Shown here piece by piece: positions 51,321-60,452 of a stretch of DNA of 64,000 nt. The stretch is from Pseudomonas solani. GTDB taxonomy: Bacteria; Pseudomonadota; Gammaproteobacteria; Pseudomonadales; Pseudomonadaceae. The stretch covers positions 1,510,501-1,574,500 of the forward strand of contig NZ_AP023081.1 in the NCBI RefSeq assembly GCF_026072635.1, written 5' to 3'. The translations under genes and the position numbers were made by a program. Under the pieces are notes generated by a model. The model was not told where the DNA came from and made no database searches. It saw only the letters and a program-made list of their open reading frames with translations. Within the stretch, counting starts at the first letter, position 1. Each line of letters starts with the position of its first letter.

Positions 51321-52295
51321 TCAGCCCAATATGGAGACCGACGCCAGGTATTTCAAGGTGCGCGGCAGATTGTCGCAAGCCAGGCTGTCCAGCCAATGTA
51401 TATCAGCCCAACTACGTAACCAGGTGAACTGCCGCTTGGCCAATTGGCGCGTTGCAATGATGCCTCGCTCTTCCATTTCGGCCCGGGTCAGGTCGCCGTC
51501 CAGGTATTCCCATACCTGGCGATAACCGACAGCTCTTATAGACGGCAGTCCGGCGTGCAAGTCACGTCTTTCGCGCAGAGCTTCGACCTCTTCGACAAAG
51601 CCCTGTTCCAGCATCAGACGAAATCGTTGCGCGATTCGCGCGTGCAACACCTGGCGCTGCGTCGGAGCGATCGCCAAGTGGGCCACAGTATAAGGCAATT
51701 GCCCCCGGCCAGAGGGGCCCGAGTCGGGATTTTGCAACGCCTGTCGCTGACGATGTGCGGTCATCGTCATCCCACTCACCTGGTACACCTCCAGGGCGCG
51801 GGTAAGCCGCTGGGGGTCGTTCGGGTGGATGCGCGCGGCGGACTCCGGGTCCACCTCCGCCAACTCGCGATGCAACGCTTCCCAACCCTCACGCTCGGCG
51901 CGCGCCTCCAGCCCCGCACGCACGGCCGGGTCGGCACTGGGCATGTCCGCCAGGCCTTCCAGCAGCGCCTTGTAATAGAGCATGGTGCCGCCGACCAGCA
52001 GGGGGATACGCCCCTTCGCGGTGATCTCGGCCATGGCGGCCAGCGCATCGCTGCGGAACTCGGCGGCAGAGTAGCTCTGCGCCGGGTCGCGGATGTCGAT
52101 CAAACGATGGGGAAATGCCTCAAGAATGGCCTTCTCGGGCTTGGCCGTACCGATGTCCATGCCGCGATAGACCAGCGCCGAGTCGACGCTGATGAGCTCG
52201 CAAGGCAGGTGGCGCGCCAGGTCCAGGGCAAGGTCGGTCTTGCCGGCGGCAGTGGGACCCATCAGGAAGATGGCCGGTGGCAGGGGCTGCCCCAT
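51321..52295 (-). CDS. miaA: tRNA dimethylallyltransferase MiaA
   Basis: 324 residues from the ATG at 52295, one base after the mutL stop. The P-loop GPTAAGKTDLAL, SVDSALVYRGMDIGTAKP and GGTMLYYKALLEG are diagnostic. It adds a dimethylallyl group to A37 of tRNAs that read codons starting with U. Neighbour to hfq, as in most gammaproteobacteria; the 98-bp gap to hfq may hold its promoter. Confidence 0.97.
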   Translation of the reverse strand: MGQPLPPAIFLMGPTAAGKTDLALDLARHLPCELISVDSALVYRGMDIGTAKPEKAILEAFPHRLIDIRDPAQSYSAAEFRSDALAAMAEITAKGRIPLLVGGTMLYYKALLEGLADMPSADPAVRAGLEARAEREGWEALHRELAEVDPESAARIHPNDPQRLTRALEVYQVSGMTMTAHRQRQALQNPDSGPSGRGQLPYTVAHLAIAPTQRQVLHARIAQRFRLMLEQGFVEEVEALRERRDLHAGLPSIRAVGYRQVWEYLDGDLTRAEMEERGIIATRQLAKRQFTWLRSWADIHWLDSLACDNLPRTLKYLASVSILG

Positions 52296-52296
52296 C

Positions 52297-54183
52297 TCAG
52301 CGGCCACGCAGGAAGAGCTTGTCCAGGTCATCCATACCCAGCTGCGTCCAGGTGGGGCGGCCGTGGTTGCACTGGCCGCTGCGCTCGGTGTGTTCCATGT
52401 CGCGCAACAGGCCATTCATTTCGGGCTGGGTAAGGCGGCGGTTGGCACGTACGGCGCCATGGCAGGCCATGGTGCCCAACAGCTCGTTCAGGTGGGCCTG
52501 GATACGGTCGCTGGTGCCGTACTCGAGCAGATCGGAGAGCACGTCGCGCACCAGTTGGGTCGCCTCGGCCTGCTTGAGCAACGCAGGGGTCTGGCGGATA
52601 GCCAGGGTTTCGGGCCCAAGACGCTGCAGCTCGAAGCCCAGGCGCTGGAACCAGTTGCCGTGTTCCTCGGCACAGTCGGCTTCACGCTGGCTCACGGCCA
52701 GCGACTCGGGCACCAGCAACGGTTGCCCCTTGAGCCCTTCACTGGCCATGGCGACCTTCAGGCGCTCGTAGGTGATGCGCTCATGGGCCGCGTGCATGTC
52801 CACCAGCACCAGCCCCTGGGCGTTCTCGGCGAGGATGTAGATGCCCTTGAGCTGCGCCAGGGCATAGCCCAGCGGCGGGATATCGCCCTGGCTGTCCGGC
52901 AATGCGGCAGCGGGCTGGCCCGTCATGGGCGCGAAATATTCACGGTAGGCGCCCTGCGCCTCGGCGGTGCCCAGCACCGGTGAGGGTCGTGGTGCCTGGT
53001 AGCCGGCCCCTGCGCCACCGAACGATGGCGTCCAGGCAGGCTGGCTGACCGGCTGTTCCAGAACGGTCGCGGCCAGGCTCATTTCACCTTGAGGGCCAAA
53101 TTCACCCGCCTCGGCCCCGGTGGCCCGGACCATCCCACCCACGGCCGCGGGGGCAGCCAGGTGATCTTCAGGCCGTACCTCGCCCAGCGCACGGTGCAAC
53201 GTGCCGTAGAGGAAGTCATGGACCATGCGGCTTTCACGGAAGCGCACTTCGTGCTTGGTCGGGTGCACGTTGACGTCCACCACGGCCGGGTCCACCTCCA
53301 GGAACAGCACGAAGGTGGGGTGCCGGCCGTTGTAGAGCACATCGCGGTAGGCCTGGCGCACCGCGTGCACCACCAGCTTGTCGCGCACCATGCGGCCATT
53401 CACGTAGAAGTACTGCAGGTCCGCCTGGCTGCGGGAGAAGGTCGGCAGGCCGACCCAACCCCACAGGTGCAAACCATTGCGCTCCACCTCGATCGGCAAC
53501 GCCTGTTCGAGGAAGGCCGGGCCGCATACGCTGGCCACGCGCCGCGCGCGGGTGATCTCGTCCTTCGCTTCGTGCAGGGCGAAGACCGTCTTGTTGTTGT
53601 GCCGCAGGTGGAAGGCGACATCGAAGCGAGCCAGAGCCAGCCGCCGGATCACTTCCTGCAGATGGTCGAACTCGGTCTTCTCGGCACGCAGGAACTTGCG
53701 TCGCGCCGGGGTATTGAAGAACAGGTCGCGCACTTCCACCGAGGTGCCCACCGGGTGCGCCGCAGGCTGCACACGGGCCTCCATGTCACGCCCTTCGGTC
53801 TCCACCTGCCAGGCCTGTTCGGCATCGGCGGTGCGCGAGGTCATGGTCAACCGCGCCACGGAGCTGATGGACGCCAGCGCTTCACCACGGAAGCCCAAGC
53901 TCATCACCCGCTCGAGGTCTTCGAGGTCGCGGATCTTGCTAGTGGCGTGGCGTGCCAGGGCCAGCGGCAGATCATCGGCCGGAATGCCGCCGCCGTCGTC
54001 GCGCACCCGCAGCAGCTTGATGCCGCCCTGCTCGACCTCGACGTCGATGCGCCGGGCGCCCGCGTCGAGACTGTTCTCCAGCAGTTCCTTGATCACCGAC
54101 GCGGGGCGTTCGACCACCTCGCCAGCGGCGATCTGGTTCGCCAGCCGGGGGCTGAGCAGCTGGATGCGACGCAACTCGGTCAT
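52297..54183 (-). CDS. mutL: DNA mismatch repair protein MutL
   Basis: 628 residues. N-terminal GHKL ATPase motifs: ENSLDAGARRIDVEV, RDDGGGIPADDL, GFRGEALASI. A ~100-residue variable linker follows (around residues 340-430), then the C-terminal dimerisation domain (PLGYALAQLKGIYILAENAQGLVLVDMHAAHERITYE). The start overlaps the amiB stop by four bases. Confidence 0.97.
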   Translation of the reverse strand: MTELRRIQLLSPRLANQIAAGEVVERPASVIKELLENSLDAGARRIDVEVEQGGIKLLRVRDDGGGIPADDLPLALARHATSKIRDLEDLERVMSLGFRGEALASISSVARLTMTSRTADAEQAWQVETEGRDMEARVQPAAHPVGTSVEVRDLFFNTPARRKFLRAEKTEFDHLQEVIRRLALARFDVAFHLRHNNKTVFALHEAKDEITRARRVASVCGPAFLEQALPIEVERNGLHLWGWVGLPTFSRSQADLQYFYVNGRMVRDKLVVHAVRQAYRDVLYNGRHPTFVLFLEVDPAVVDVNVHPTKHEVRFRESRMVHDFLYGTLHRALGEVRPEDHLAAPAAVGGMVRATGAEAGEFGPQGEMSLAATVLEQPVSQPAWTPSFGGAGAGYQAPRPSPVLGTAEAQGAYREYFAPMTGQPAAALPDSQGDIPPLGYALAQLKGIYILAENAQGLVLVDMHAAHERITYERLKVAMASEGLKGQPLLVPESLAVSQREADCAEEHGNWFQRLGFELQRLGPETLAIRQTPALLKQAEATQLVRDVLSDLLEYGTSDRIQAHLNELLGTMACHGAVRANRRLTQPEMNGLLRDMEHTERSGQCNHGRPTWTQLGMDDLDKLFLRGR

Positions 54184-55628
54184 GGCTGGGCTGCCAGGGC
54201 GGTAGCCGGGATATCGAGGGTCTGGCCGACCTTGATGTTGTCGTTCTTCAGGCCATTGGCACTGCGCAAAGCGGCAAGGCTGACCTGATAACGCTGCGCG
54301 ATCAGCGCCAGGCTTTCGCCGGAGGTGACCAGATGCTCACGCGGGCCGGCGGCGATCTTGCCCTGGTCACGCTGAGAGGCGATGTAGGTGCCAGGCGGCG
54401 GGTTCTGCTGGAAGAACTGCTTGATCCCGCCCTGGATGGAGCGCGCCAGGGCCTGCTGGTGACCGGCACTGGCCAGCTTCTGCGATTCGTTGTGGTTGGA
54501 GATGAAGCCGGTTTCCACCAGGATCGACGGGATGTCCGGGGACTTCAGCACCATGAAGCCGGCCTGTTCGACGCGGCGCTTGTGCAGCGGCGTGACGCGG
54601 CTGATGTTGGTCAGCACCTTCTGCCCGACGTTGAGGCTGGAGGACAGCGACGCGGTCATCGACAGGTCCAGCAGCACCCCTGCGAGCATGCGGTCCTTGT
54701 CGTCCAGGCTGACGCTGCCGACGCCGCCGATCAGGTCGGAACGGTTTTCGTTGTCGGCCAGCCAGCGGGCGGTCTCCGAAGTGGCGCCACGGTCCGACAG
54801 GGCGAACACCGAGGCACCGAAGGCGCTGCGGCTGGGGGCGGCGTCGGCATGAATGGAAACGAACAGGTCCGCGCCCTTCTTGCGGGCGATCTCGGTGCGC
54901 TTGCGCAGCGGGATGAAGTAGTCGCCGGTCCGCACCAGCTCGGCCCGGAAGCCCTTCTCCTGGTTGATCTGGCGCTGCAACTCCTTGGCGATGGCCAGGG
55001 TCACGTCCTTCTCATGCTGCCCCTTGGGCCCGAGGGCACCCGGGTCCTCGCCGCCGTGGCCGGCGTCGATGGCGATGATGATGTCGCGGTTGCCACCGGG
55101 TACCGGCGGCAGCTTGTTGGTGGCGGGCTGGGTCGGCGACACCGGCGGCTGCGGCGTACTTGGCGCCACGGCGACCTGGGGTGTGGACGCTTCATTGGCA
55201 GCGGCTTCCTGGTCGAACAGGTCCACTACCAGGCGGTTGCCGTACTGCTGGTTCGGCGCCAGGGAGAAGCTCTTGGGTACGACGGCAGCGGAAACGTCTA
55301 TCACCACACGCAGCTCGGTGGGGCTGCGCTGGGCGGAGCGCACACTGGTGATGGGCGTATTGCTCAGCGACAGTTGCTCCAGCTTGGTGGCCAACTGGGC
55401 GCCGCTGATATCGATGACGATGCGATTGGGGGCCGCCAGCGTGAACACGCTGTGCTGCACGGGGCCAGACAGGTCGAACACCAGCCGGGTATTGTCGGGG
55501 GCGCGCCAAAGCCTAACGCCACGAACCTCCGCAGCGGCCAGGACATCAGCGGCAAACACCGCAAGCAGAACCCCAATCCCGGCAAACAGCGCGCGCGAGC
55601 GCATACCCCACCCCATTCTCTTGTTCAT
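54180..55628 (-). CDS. amiB: N-acetylmuramoyl-L-alanine amidase AmiB
   Basis: 482 residues from the ATG at 55628, which overlaps the tsaE stop (ATGA). Signal peptide, AMIN domain ~40-140 (VRLWRAPDNTRLVFDLSGPV) for septal targeting, Pro-rich linker, zinc amidase_3 domain with IAIDAGHGGEDPGA (His/Glu ligands), SIHADA and ILVETGFISN, and a C-terminal LysM (VTSGESLALIAQRYQVSLAAL). It splits daughter-cell peptidoglycan during division after activation by EnvC/NlpD-type proteins. Alternative starts at 55616 or 55604 would suit the signal peptide as well. Confidence 0.95.
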   Translation of the reverse strand: MNKRMGWGMRSRALFAGIGVLLAVFAADVLAAAEVRGVRLWRAPDNTRLVFDLSGPVQHSVFTLAAPNRIVIDISGAQLATKLEQLSLSNTPITSVRSAQRSPTELRVVIDVSAAVVPKSFSLAPNQQYGNRLVVDLFDQEAAANEASTPQVAVAPSTPQPPVSPTQPATNKLPPVPGGNRDIIIAIDAGHGGEDPGALGPKGQHEKDVTLAIAKELQRQINQEKGFRAELVRTGDYFIPLRKRTEIARKKGADLFVSIHADAAPSRSAFGASVFALSDRGATSETARWLADNENRSDLIGGVGSVSLDDKDRMLAGVLLDLSMTASLSSSLNVGQKVLTNISRVTPLHKRRVEQAGFMVLKSPDIPSILVETGFISNHNESQKLASAGHQQALARSIQGGIKQFFQQNPPPGTYIASQRDQGKIAAGPREHLVTSGESLALIAQRYQVSLAALRSANGLKNDNIKVGQTLDIPATALAAQP

Positions 55629-56092
55629 ACTCCCGTGGCCAAGGCGGCGCACCAGGACTCGCCGCGCTCAGTATGCGGCGACAGATGCAGCGTACGGCCG
55701 CCTGCATGGGGGCTAATGGTAATGTCCATGTCGGCCTTTGGCAAAATGCCGGTGCCCCTCCGGGGCCACTCGATCAGGCACAGCGCATCGCCCTCGAAAT
55801 AGTCGCGGATACCCAGGAATTCAAGCTCTTCCGGGTCGGCCAGGCGATACAGGTCGAAGTGGAACGCGCGCAACTCGCCGATCTCGTAGGGCTCCACCAG
55901 GGTGAAGGTGGGGCTCTTCACCGAACCGCCATGGCCCAGGCCACGCAGGATGCCGCGCGACAGCGTGGTCTTGCCGGCCCCAAGGTCACCGTGCAGGTAG
56001 ATGATGCCGCGACCTCCGGTCGCCTGCGCCAGGCGCGCGCCCAGCGCCAGCATGGCGTCTTCGCCGTCGGCAAAAAGATTCAACTCAGGCAC
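55625..56092 (-). CDS. tsaE: tRNA threonylcarbamoyladenosine biosynthesis protein TsaE
   Basis: 155 residues from GTG at 56092, eight bases after GAGGAG; a GTG at 56101 is too near that site. Walker A GDLGAGKTTLSRG, SPTFTLVEPY and FDLYRLADPEEL are diagnostic of this small ATPase, which drives t6A formation with TsaB and TsaD. It overlaps nnr upstream by 13 bases. Confidence 0.95.
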   Translation of the reverse strand: MPELNLFADGEDAMLALGARLAQATGGRGIIYLHGDLGAGKTTLSRGILRGLGHGGSVKSPTFTLVEPYEIGELRAFHFDLYRLADPEELEFLGIRDYFEGDALCLIEWPRRGTGILPKADMDITISPHAGGRTLHLSPHTERGESWCAALATGV

Positions 56093-57579
56093 GGCGAGCA
56101 CTCCTCGAGCAGCTGACGAATGGTAGGAATCAGGTCACTGGCTGCCAGCCCGCGCCCCTGGGCACCCAGCAGTTGGCCAGCGCCGGCATGCAGCCAGACG
56201 CCCAGACAGGCAGCCTCGAACGGCGCCATGCCCTGGGCCAGCAGGGCGCCGATGACACCCGCGAGCACATCTCCCAGCCCGGCGCCGGCCATGGCGGGAT
56301 GGCCGCGATCACAGAGCGCCAGGCGGCCATCGGCACCCGCGATCAGGCTACCCGCGCCCTTCAACACAACGGTGGTGCGATAGCGACGGGCAAGCGCGAG
56401 GGCGGCGGCGGGACGATCCTTCTGGACGTCGGCGATGCTGGTACCCAGCAGCCGCGCGGCCTCCCCCGGGTGCGGCGTGATCACGCAACCCTCGGGCAAA
56501 CCGACCCCACCCGCGGCCAGCAGATTGAGGGCATCGGCATCCCAGACCTGGGGTACCTCCTGTGCGGTCACGGCGCTCAGCAGGCTGCGCCCCCAGGCGC
56601 CCTGGCCGAGCCCGGGGCCAACCACCAACACGCTGGACGCAGCCGCCAGGCCACGCAGTTGGTTGGCGGACGCAACCCCCACGCTCATCACCTCGGGCAT
56701 GCGCGACAGTGCCGCGCCAACGTGCTCGCCCCGGGTGGCCAGCGACACCATGCCGGCCCCGCTGCGCAGCGCGCTTTCGGCGCTGAGCAAGGCCGCACCA
56801 CCGGTGCCCAGGTCACCGCCCACCACCAGCAGGCGGCCGTAGCGCCCCTTATGAGCAGTCGCCGGGCGCGAGGCCAGGAGGTCGAGCCCATCGACGGCCA
56901 GGCGCCGGGCGACGAACAGCTGGCTGGCGACGATCGCTTCGTCCGCCTGCAGGCCGTCGAAAACCAGTTCGCCGACCCGATCGGGTGCAGCGCCGGTAAA
57001 CAGGCCCAGCTTGAGGCCAATGAAGGTCACGGTGAGGTCGGCGCGCACCGCAACGCCAAGCACGCGGCCGGTATCGGCGCAGAGGCCGGAAGGGACATCC
57101 ACCGCGAGCACCGGCAGGTGGCTGGCATTGATGCAATGGATGGCCTCGGCATAAGGCTCGCGAACCTCACCGACGAGTCCGGTTCCCAGCAACGCATCGA
57201 CCACGACGCCCTGCAGGTCTGCCGTCTCGTTCCACGACAGGATGGGCACACCGGCGCTCAGCGCCTCATCCCGCGCCAGCGCGGCGTCGCCTTCGAGGGC
57301 AGTGGCATCACCCACGGCCAGCACCTGGGCGCGCCACCCCGCGCGCAGGGCCAGCGCAGCGATCAGGTAGCCATCCCCGGCGTTGTTGCCACGGCCAGCC
57401 AGAACCGTCAGCTCAGCCACGTTCGGCCAGCGACGACGCAGGGCGCGCCAGGTGGCGTGGGCGGCACGCTGCATCAACTCGAACCCCGGCGTACCGGCGG
57501 CGATCAGGCGTGCATCCAGCTCGCGTACTTGGGCAGATGAATAGAGGACGAGCGGCAGGTCATCGATTGGGTCGGGCAT
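56080..57579 (-). CDS. nnr: Bifunctional NAD(P)HX epimerase / ADP-dependent dehydratase
   Basis: 499 residues. N-terminal epimerase domain (YjeF_N) with LAGRGNNAGDGYLIAALAL and VDVPSGLCADTG; C-terminal ribokinase-like dehydratase with HKGRYGRLLVVGGD, VWDADALNLLA, ITPHPGEAARLL and AGAGLGDVLAGVIGALL. It repairs hydrated NADH and NADPH. First gene of the minus-strand run nnr-tsaE-amiB-mutL-miaA-hfq-hflX-hflK-hflC. Confidence 0.96.
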   Translation of the reverse strand: MPDPIDDLPLVLYSSAQVRELDARLIAAGTPGFELMQRAAHATWRALRRRWPNVAELTVLAGRGNNAGDGYLIAALALRAGWRAQVLAVGDATALEGDAALARDEALSAGVPILSWNETADLQGVVVDALLGTGLVGEVREPYAEAIHCINASHLPVLAVDVPSGLCADTGRVLGVAVRADLTVTFIGLKLGLFTGAAPDRVGELVFDGLQADEAIVASQLFVARRLAVDGLDLLASRPATAHKGRYGRLLVVGGDLGTGGAALLSAESALRSGAGMVSLATRGEHVGAALSRMPEVMSVGVASANQLRGLAAASSVLVVGPGLGQGAWGRSLLSAVTAQEVPQVWDADALNLLAAGGVGLPEGCVITPHPGEAARLLGTSIADVQKDRPAAALALARRYRTTVVLKGAGSLIAGADGRLALCDRGHPAMAGAGLGDVLAGVIGALLAQGMAPFEAACLGVWLHAGAGQLLGAQGRGLAASDLIPTIRQLLEECSPCLS

Positions 57580-57645
57580 GCGATTCGGCGTTCAGGGCTA
57601 GGTCTGGCAGAATTATACGCACCTCGATTGCGGTTTCCCTCCAGC

Positions 57646-58710
57646 ATGTCCCTATCTCCCGAACAACTCGCCGACCTCGCGCAGTCCATCAAGGACTGGG
57701 GACGCGAGCTCGGCTTCCAGCAAGTGGGCATCACCGGGGTGGAGCTGGGCGAGCACGAGGCGCACCTGCAGCGCTGGCTGGACGCGGGCTACCAGGGCGA
57801 GATGGATTACATGGCCGCCCACGGCAGCAAGCGCTCCCACCCGGACGAGCTGGTCCCCGGCACACTGCGGGTGGTCTCTCTGCGCATGGACTATTTGCCC
57901 GGCGACACGCGCATGGCGCAGGTACTGGGGCAGCCGGAGAAGGCCTACGTCTCGCGCTACGCACTGGGCCGCGACTACCACAAGCTGATCCGCAAGCGCC
58001 TGCAGCAACTGGCCGAGCGGGTCCAGCAGGCCATCGGCCCCTTCGGCTATCGCGCCTTCGTCGACAGCGCGCCGGTACTGGAGAAGGCCATCGCCGAACA
58101 GGCAGGCCTCGGCTGGATCGGCAAGAACACCCTGGTGCTCAACCGCAAGGCCGGCAGCTACTTCTTTCTTGGCGAACTGTTCGTCGACATGCCGCTGCCG
58201 GTGGATGCACCCCACGGCAGCGAACATTGCGGCCGCTGCTCGGCGTGCATGGACATCTGCCCCACCGCCGCCTTCGTCGCGCCCTATCAACTGGACGCGC
58301 GGCGCTGCATCTCCTACCTGACCATCGAGCTCAAGGGCTCGATCCCGGAAGAGCTGCGCCCGCTGATCGGTAATCGCGTATTCGGCTGCGACGATTGCCA
58401 GATGGTTTGCCCCTGGAACCGCTTCGCCCGCCCCACCGACCAGGGCGACTTCCAGCCCCGCCACGGCCTGGACAATGCGGCCCTGGCGGAGCTGTTCACC
58501 TGGAACGAGGAGGAGTTCCTCACCCGCACCGAAGGCTCGCCGCTACGCCGCGCCGGCTACGAACGCTGGCTGCGCAACCTGGCGGTCGGCCTGGGCAACG
58601 CCCCCTCGACCATCCCGGTGCTGGAGGCCCTGCGTGCCCGGCGCGAGCACCCCTCGGAACTGGTTCGCGAACACGTGGAGTGGGCCCTCGCCCGACACCA
58701 GGCAGCCTGA
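57646..58710 (+). CDS. queG: Epoxyqueuosine reductase QueG
   Basis: 354 residues from the ATG at 57646. Cobalamin-binding N-terminal region (YALGRDYHKLIRKRL, AEQAGLGWIGKNTLVLN) and two 4Fe-4S motifs: CGRCSACMDICPTAA and CDDCQMVCPWN. It reduces epoxyqueuosine to queuosine in tRNA. Divergent from nnr, with a short shared promoter region containing TTATAC. Confidence 0.96.
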   Translation: MSLSPEQLADLAQSIKDWGRELGFQQVGITGVELGEHEAHLQRWLDAGYQGEMDYMAAHGSKRSHPDELVPGTLRVVSLRMDYLPGDTRMAQVLGQPEKAYVSRYALGRDYHKLIRKRLQQLAERVQQAIGPFGYRAFVDSAPVLEKAIAEQAGLGWIGKNTLVLNRKAGSYFFLGELFVDMPLPVDAPHGSEHCGRCSACMDICPTAAFVAPYQLDARRCISYLTIELKGSIPEELRPLIGNRVFGCDDCQMVCPWNRFARPTDQGDFQPRHGLDNAALAELFTWNEEEFLTRTEGSPLRRAGYERWLRNLAVGLGNAPSTIPVLEALRARREHPSELVREHVEWALARHQAA

Positions 58711-58716
58711 AACGGC

Positions 58717-59259
58717 TCAGACCTTGATGAAGTGCTCGCGGTAGTGGCGCAGCTCGGCGATGGAGTCGCGGATGTCGTCCAGGGCCAGGTGGGTGCTGCT
58801 TTTCTTGAAGCCGTCACGCACATGGGGCGCCCAGCGCGCGGCCAACTCCTTGAGGGTGGAGACGTCCAGGTTGCGGTAGTGGAAGTAGCCTTCCAGCTTG
58901 GGCATATGGCGATAGAGGAAGCGGCGGTCCTGGCAGATGCTGTTGCCGCAGATCGGCGACTTGCCCTTGGGCACCCACTGCTCCAGAAAGGCCAGGGTCT
59001 GCGCCTCGGCCTCGGCGGCGCTGATGCGGCTCTCGCGCACGCGCTGGGTCAGGCCGCTCTGGCCATGCTGGCGGGTGTTCCACTCGTCCATGCCGGCAAG
59101 AATCTCGTCGCTCTGGTGCACGGCGATGGTCGGGCCTTCGGCGAGCACGTTGAGATCACTGTCGGTGACGATGGTGGCCATTTCGATGATGACGTCGTTA
59201 TCGGGATCGAGGCCGGTCATTTCCAGGTCGATCCAGATCAGGTTCTGTGCGTTCTGCAT
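58717..59259 (-). CDS. orn: Oligoribonuclease
   Basis: 180 residues from the ATG at 59259 (GGAGAG upstream). DEDDh exonuclease motifs: LIWIDLEMTGLDPDND, the middle Asp in ICQDRRFLYRHMP, and HLALDDIRDSIAELRHYR. It degrades dinucleotides, including pGpG from cyclic di-GMP breakdown, so it is functionally linked to the cyclase at 31-33 kb. It converges on queG with a six-base gap. Confidence 0.97.
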   Translation of the reverse strand: MQNAQNLIWIDLEMTGLDPDNDVIIEMATIVTDSDLNVLAEGPTIAVHQSDEILAGMDEWNTRQHGQSGLTQRVRESRISAAEAEAQTLAFLEQWVPKGKSPICGNSICQDRRFLYRHMPKLEGYFHYRNLDVSTLKELAARWAPHVRDGFKKSSTHLALDDIRDSIAELRHYREHFIKV

Positions 59260-59357
59260 GTTCGCTCTCCAAGGCAAGGCGCGCATTCTAGCTTAGAGCC
59301 CGGTGCGCCGGGCTGCCCGTGCTAAACTCGCCGCCGTTTTCAATCAGTGGAAGTTCC

Positions 59358-60389
59358 ATGGCCAAACGCCACCTCAGCCGCCGGCAAAGCTGGCGCATCG
59401 AGAAGATCCAGGAAGAGCGCGCCGCCCGTGCGGCCAAGCGCGAATCACGCGCGCTCGACGAGCTGGAAGGCGGCGATCTCGGCCCCGAACAGACCGGCCT
59501 GGTAATCGCCCACTTCGGCGTGCAGGTCGAGGTCGAGGCGCTGGAAGGCGAGATCGCCGGCCAGGTATTCCGCTGTCACCTGCGCGCCAACCTGCCGGCG
59601 CTGGTCACCGGCGATCGTGTGGTCTGGCGCTCGGGCAACCAGGGCAGCGGCGTGATCGTCGCGCAACTGCCGCGCACCAGCGAGCTGTGCCGGCCGGACA
59701 TGCGCGGCCTGCTCAAGCCGGTGGCGGCCAACGTCGACCTGATCGTCATCGTCTTCGCTCCCCTGCCCCACCCGCACGCCAACCTCATCGACCGCTACCT
59801 GGTGGCCGCCGAGCATGCCGGCATCCAGCCGCTGCTGCTGCTGAACAAGGCCGACCTGGTGGACGATGACAACAGCGCGATGCTCGACTCTCTGCTGGGC
59901 GTCTATCGGCAGCTCGACTATCCGCTGCTGGAAGTCTCGGCACACGGCGGCGGTGGCATGGAAGATCTACAGATACGCCTCGACGGCCACGTCAGCGTGT
60001 TCGTCGGCCAGTCCGGCGTCGGTAAATCCTCGCTGGTCAACAGCCTGTTGCCCGGTGTCGACACCCGCGTCGGTCCGCTCTCGGAGCTGACCGGCAAGGG
60101 CACCCACACCACCACCACCGCGCGACTGTTCCATTTCCCCGGTGGCGGCGAGCTGATCGACTCCCCCGGCATCCGCGAATTCGGCCTAGGCCACGTCAGC
60201 CGCCACGATGTGGAAGCCGGCTTCATCGAGTTCCGCGACCTGCTCGGCACCTGCCGCTTCCGCGACTGCAAGCACGACCGCGAGCCCGGCTGCGCCCTGC
60301 TCAAGGCGCTGGAGGACGGCCGCGTGCAGCCCCAGCGCATGTCGAGCTACCGGCACATCCTCGAAAGCCTGCCGGAACCCGAATACTGA
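59358..60389 (+). CDS. rsgA: Ribosome small subunit-dependent GTPase RsgA
   Basis: 343 residues from the ATG at 59358. Basic N-terminus, OB domain, then a circularly permuted G domain in the order NKADL (G4), GQSGVGKSSLVNSL (G1), DSPGIREFGL (G3), and the C-terminal zinc motif (GTCRFRDCKHDREPGCALL). It checks 30S maturation. It is divergent from orn and ends at a bidirectional terminator. Confidence 0.96.
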   Translation: MAKRHLSRRQSWRIEKIQEERAARAAKRESRALDELEGGDLGPEQTGLVIAHFGVQVEVEALEGEIAGQVFRCHLRANLPALVTGDRVVWRSGNQGSGVIVAQLPRTSELCRPDMRGLLKPVAANVDLIVIVFAPLPHPHANLIDRYLVAAEHAGIQPLLLLNKADLVDDDNSAMLDSLLGVYRQLDYPLLEVSAHGGGGMEDLQIRLDGHVSVFVGQSGVGKSSLVNSLLPGVDTRVGPLSELTGKGTHTTTTARLFHFPGGGELIDSPGIREFGLGHVSRHDVEAGFIEFRDLLGTCRFRDCKHDREPGCALLKALEDGRVQPQRMSSYRHILESLPEPEY

Positions 60390-60404
60390 CAGGCGCCGCA
60401 AACG

Positions 60405-60432
60405 AAAAGGCCACGCAATCGCGTGGCCTTTT
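60405..60432. terminator. Bidirectional terminator between rsgA and motB
   Basis: Perfect 12-bp stem AAAAGGCCACGC (60405-60416) / GCGTGGCCTTTT (60421-60432) with a four-base loop and T/A tracts at both ends, between convergent genes. Confidence 0.93.
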
Positions 60433-60452
60433 TCATTCGGGTCGGGCTGCCG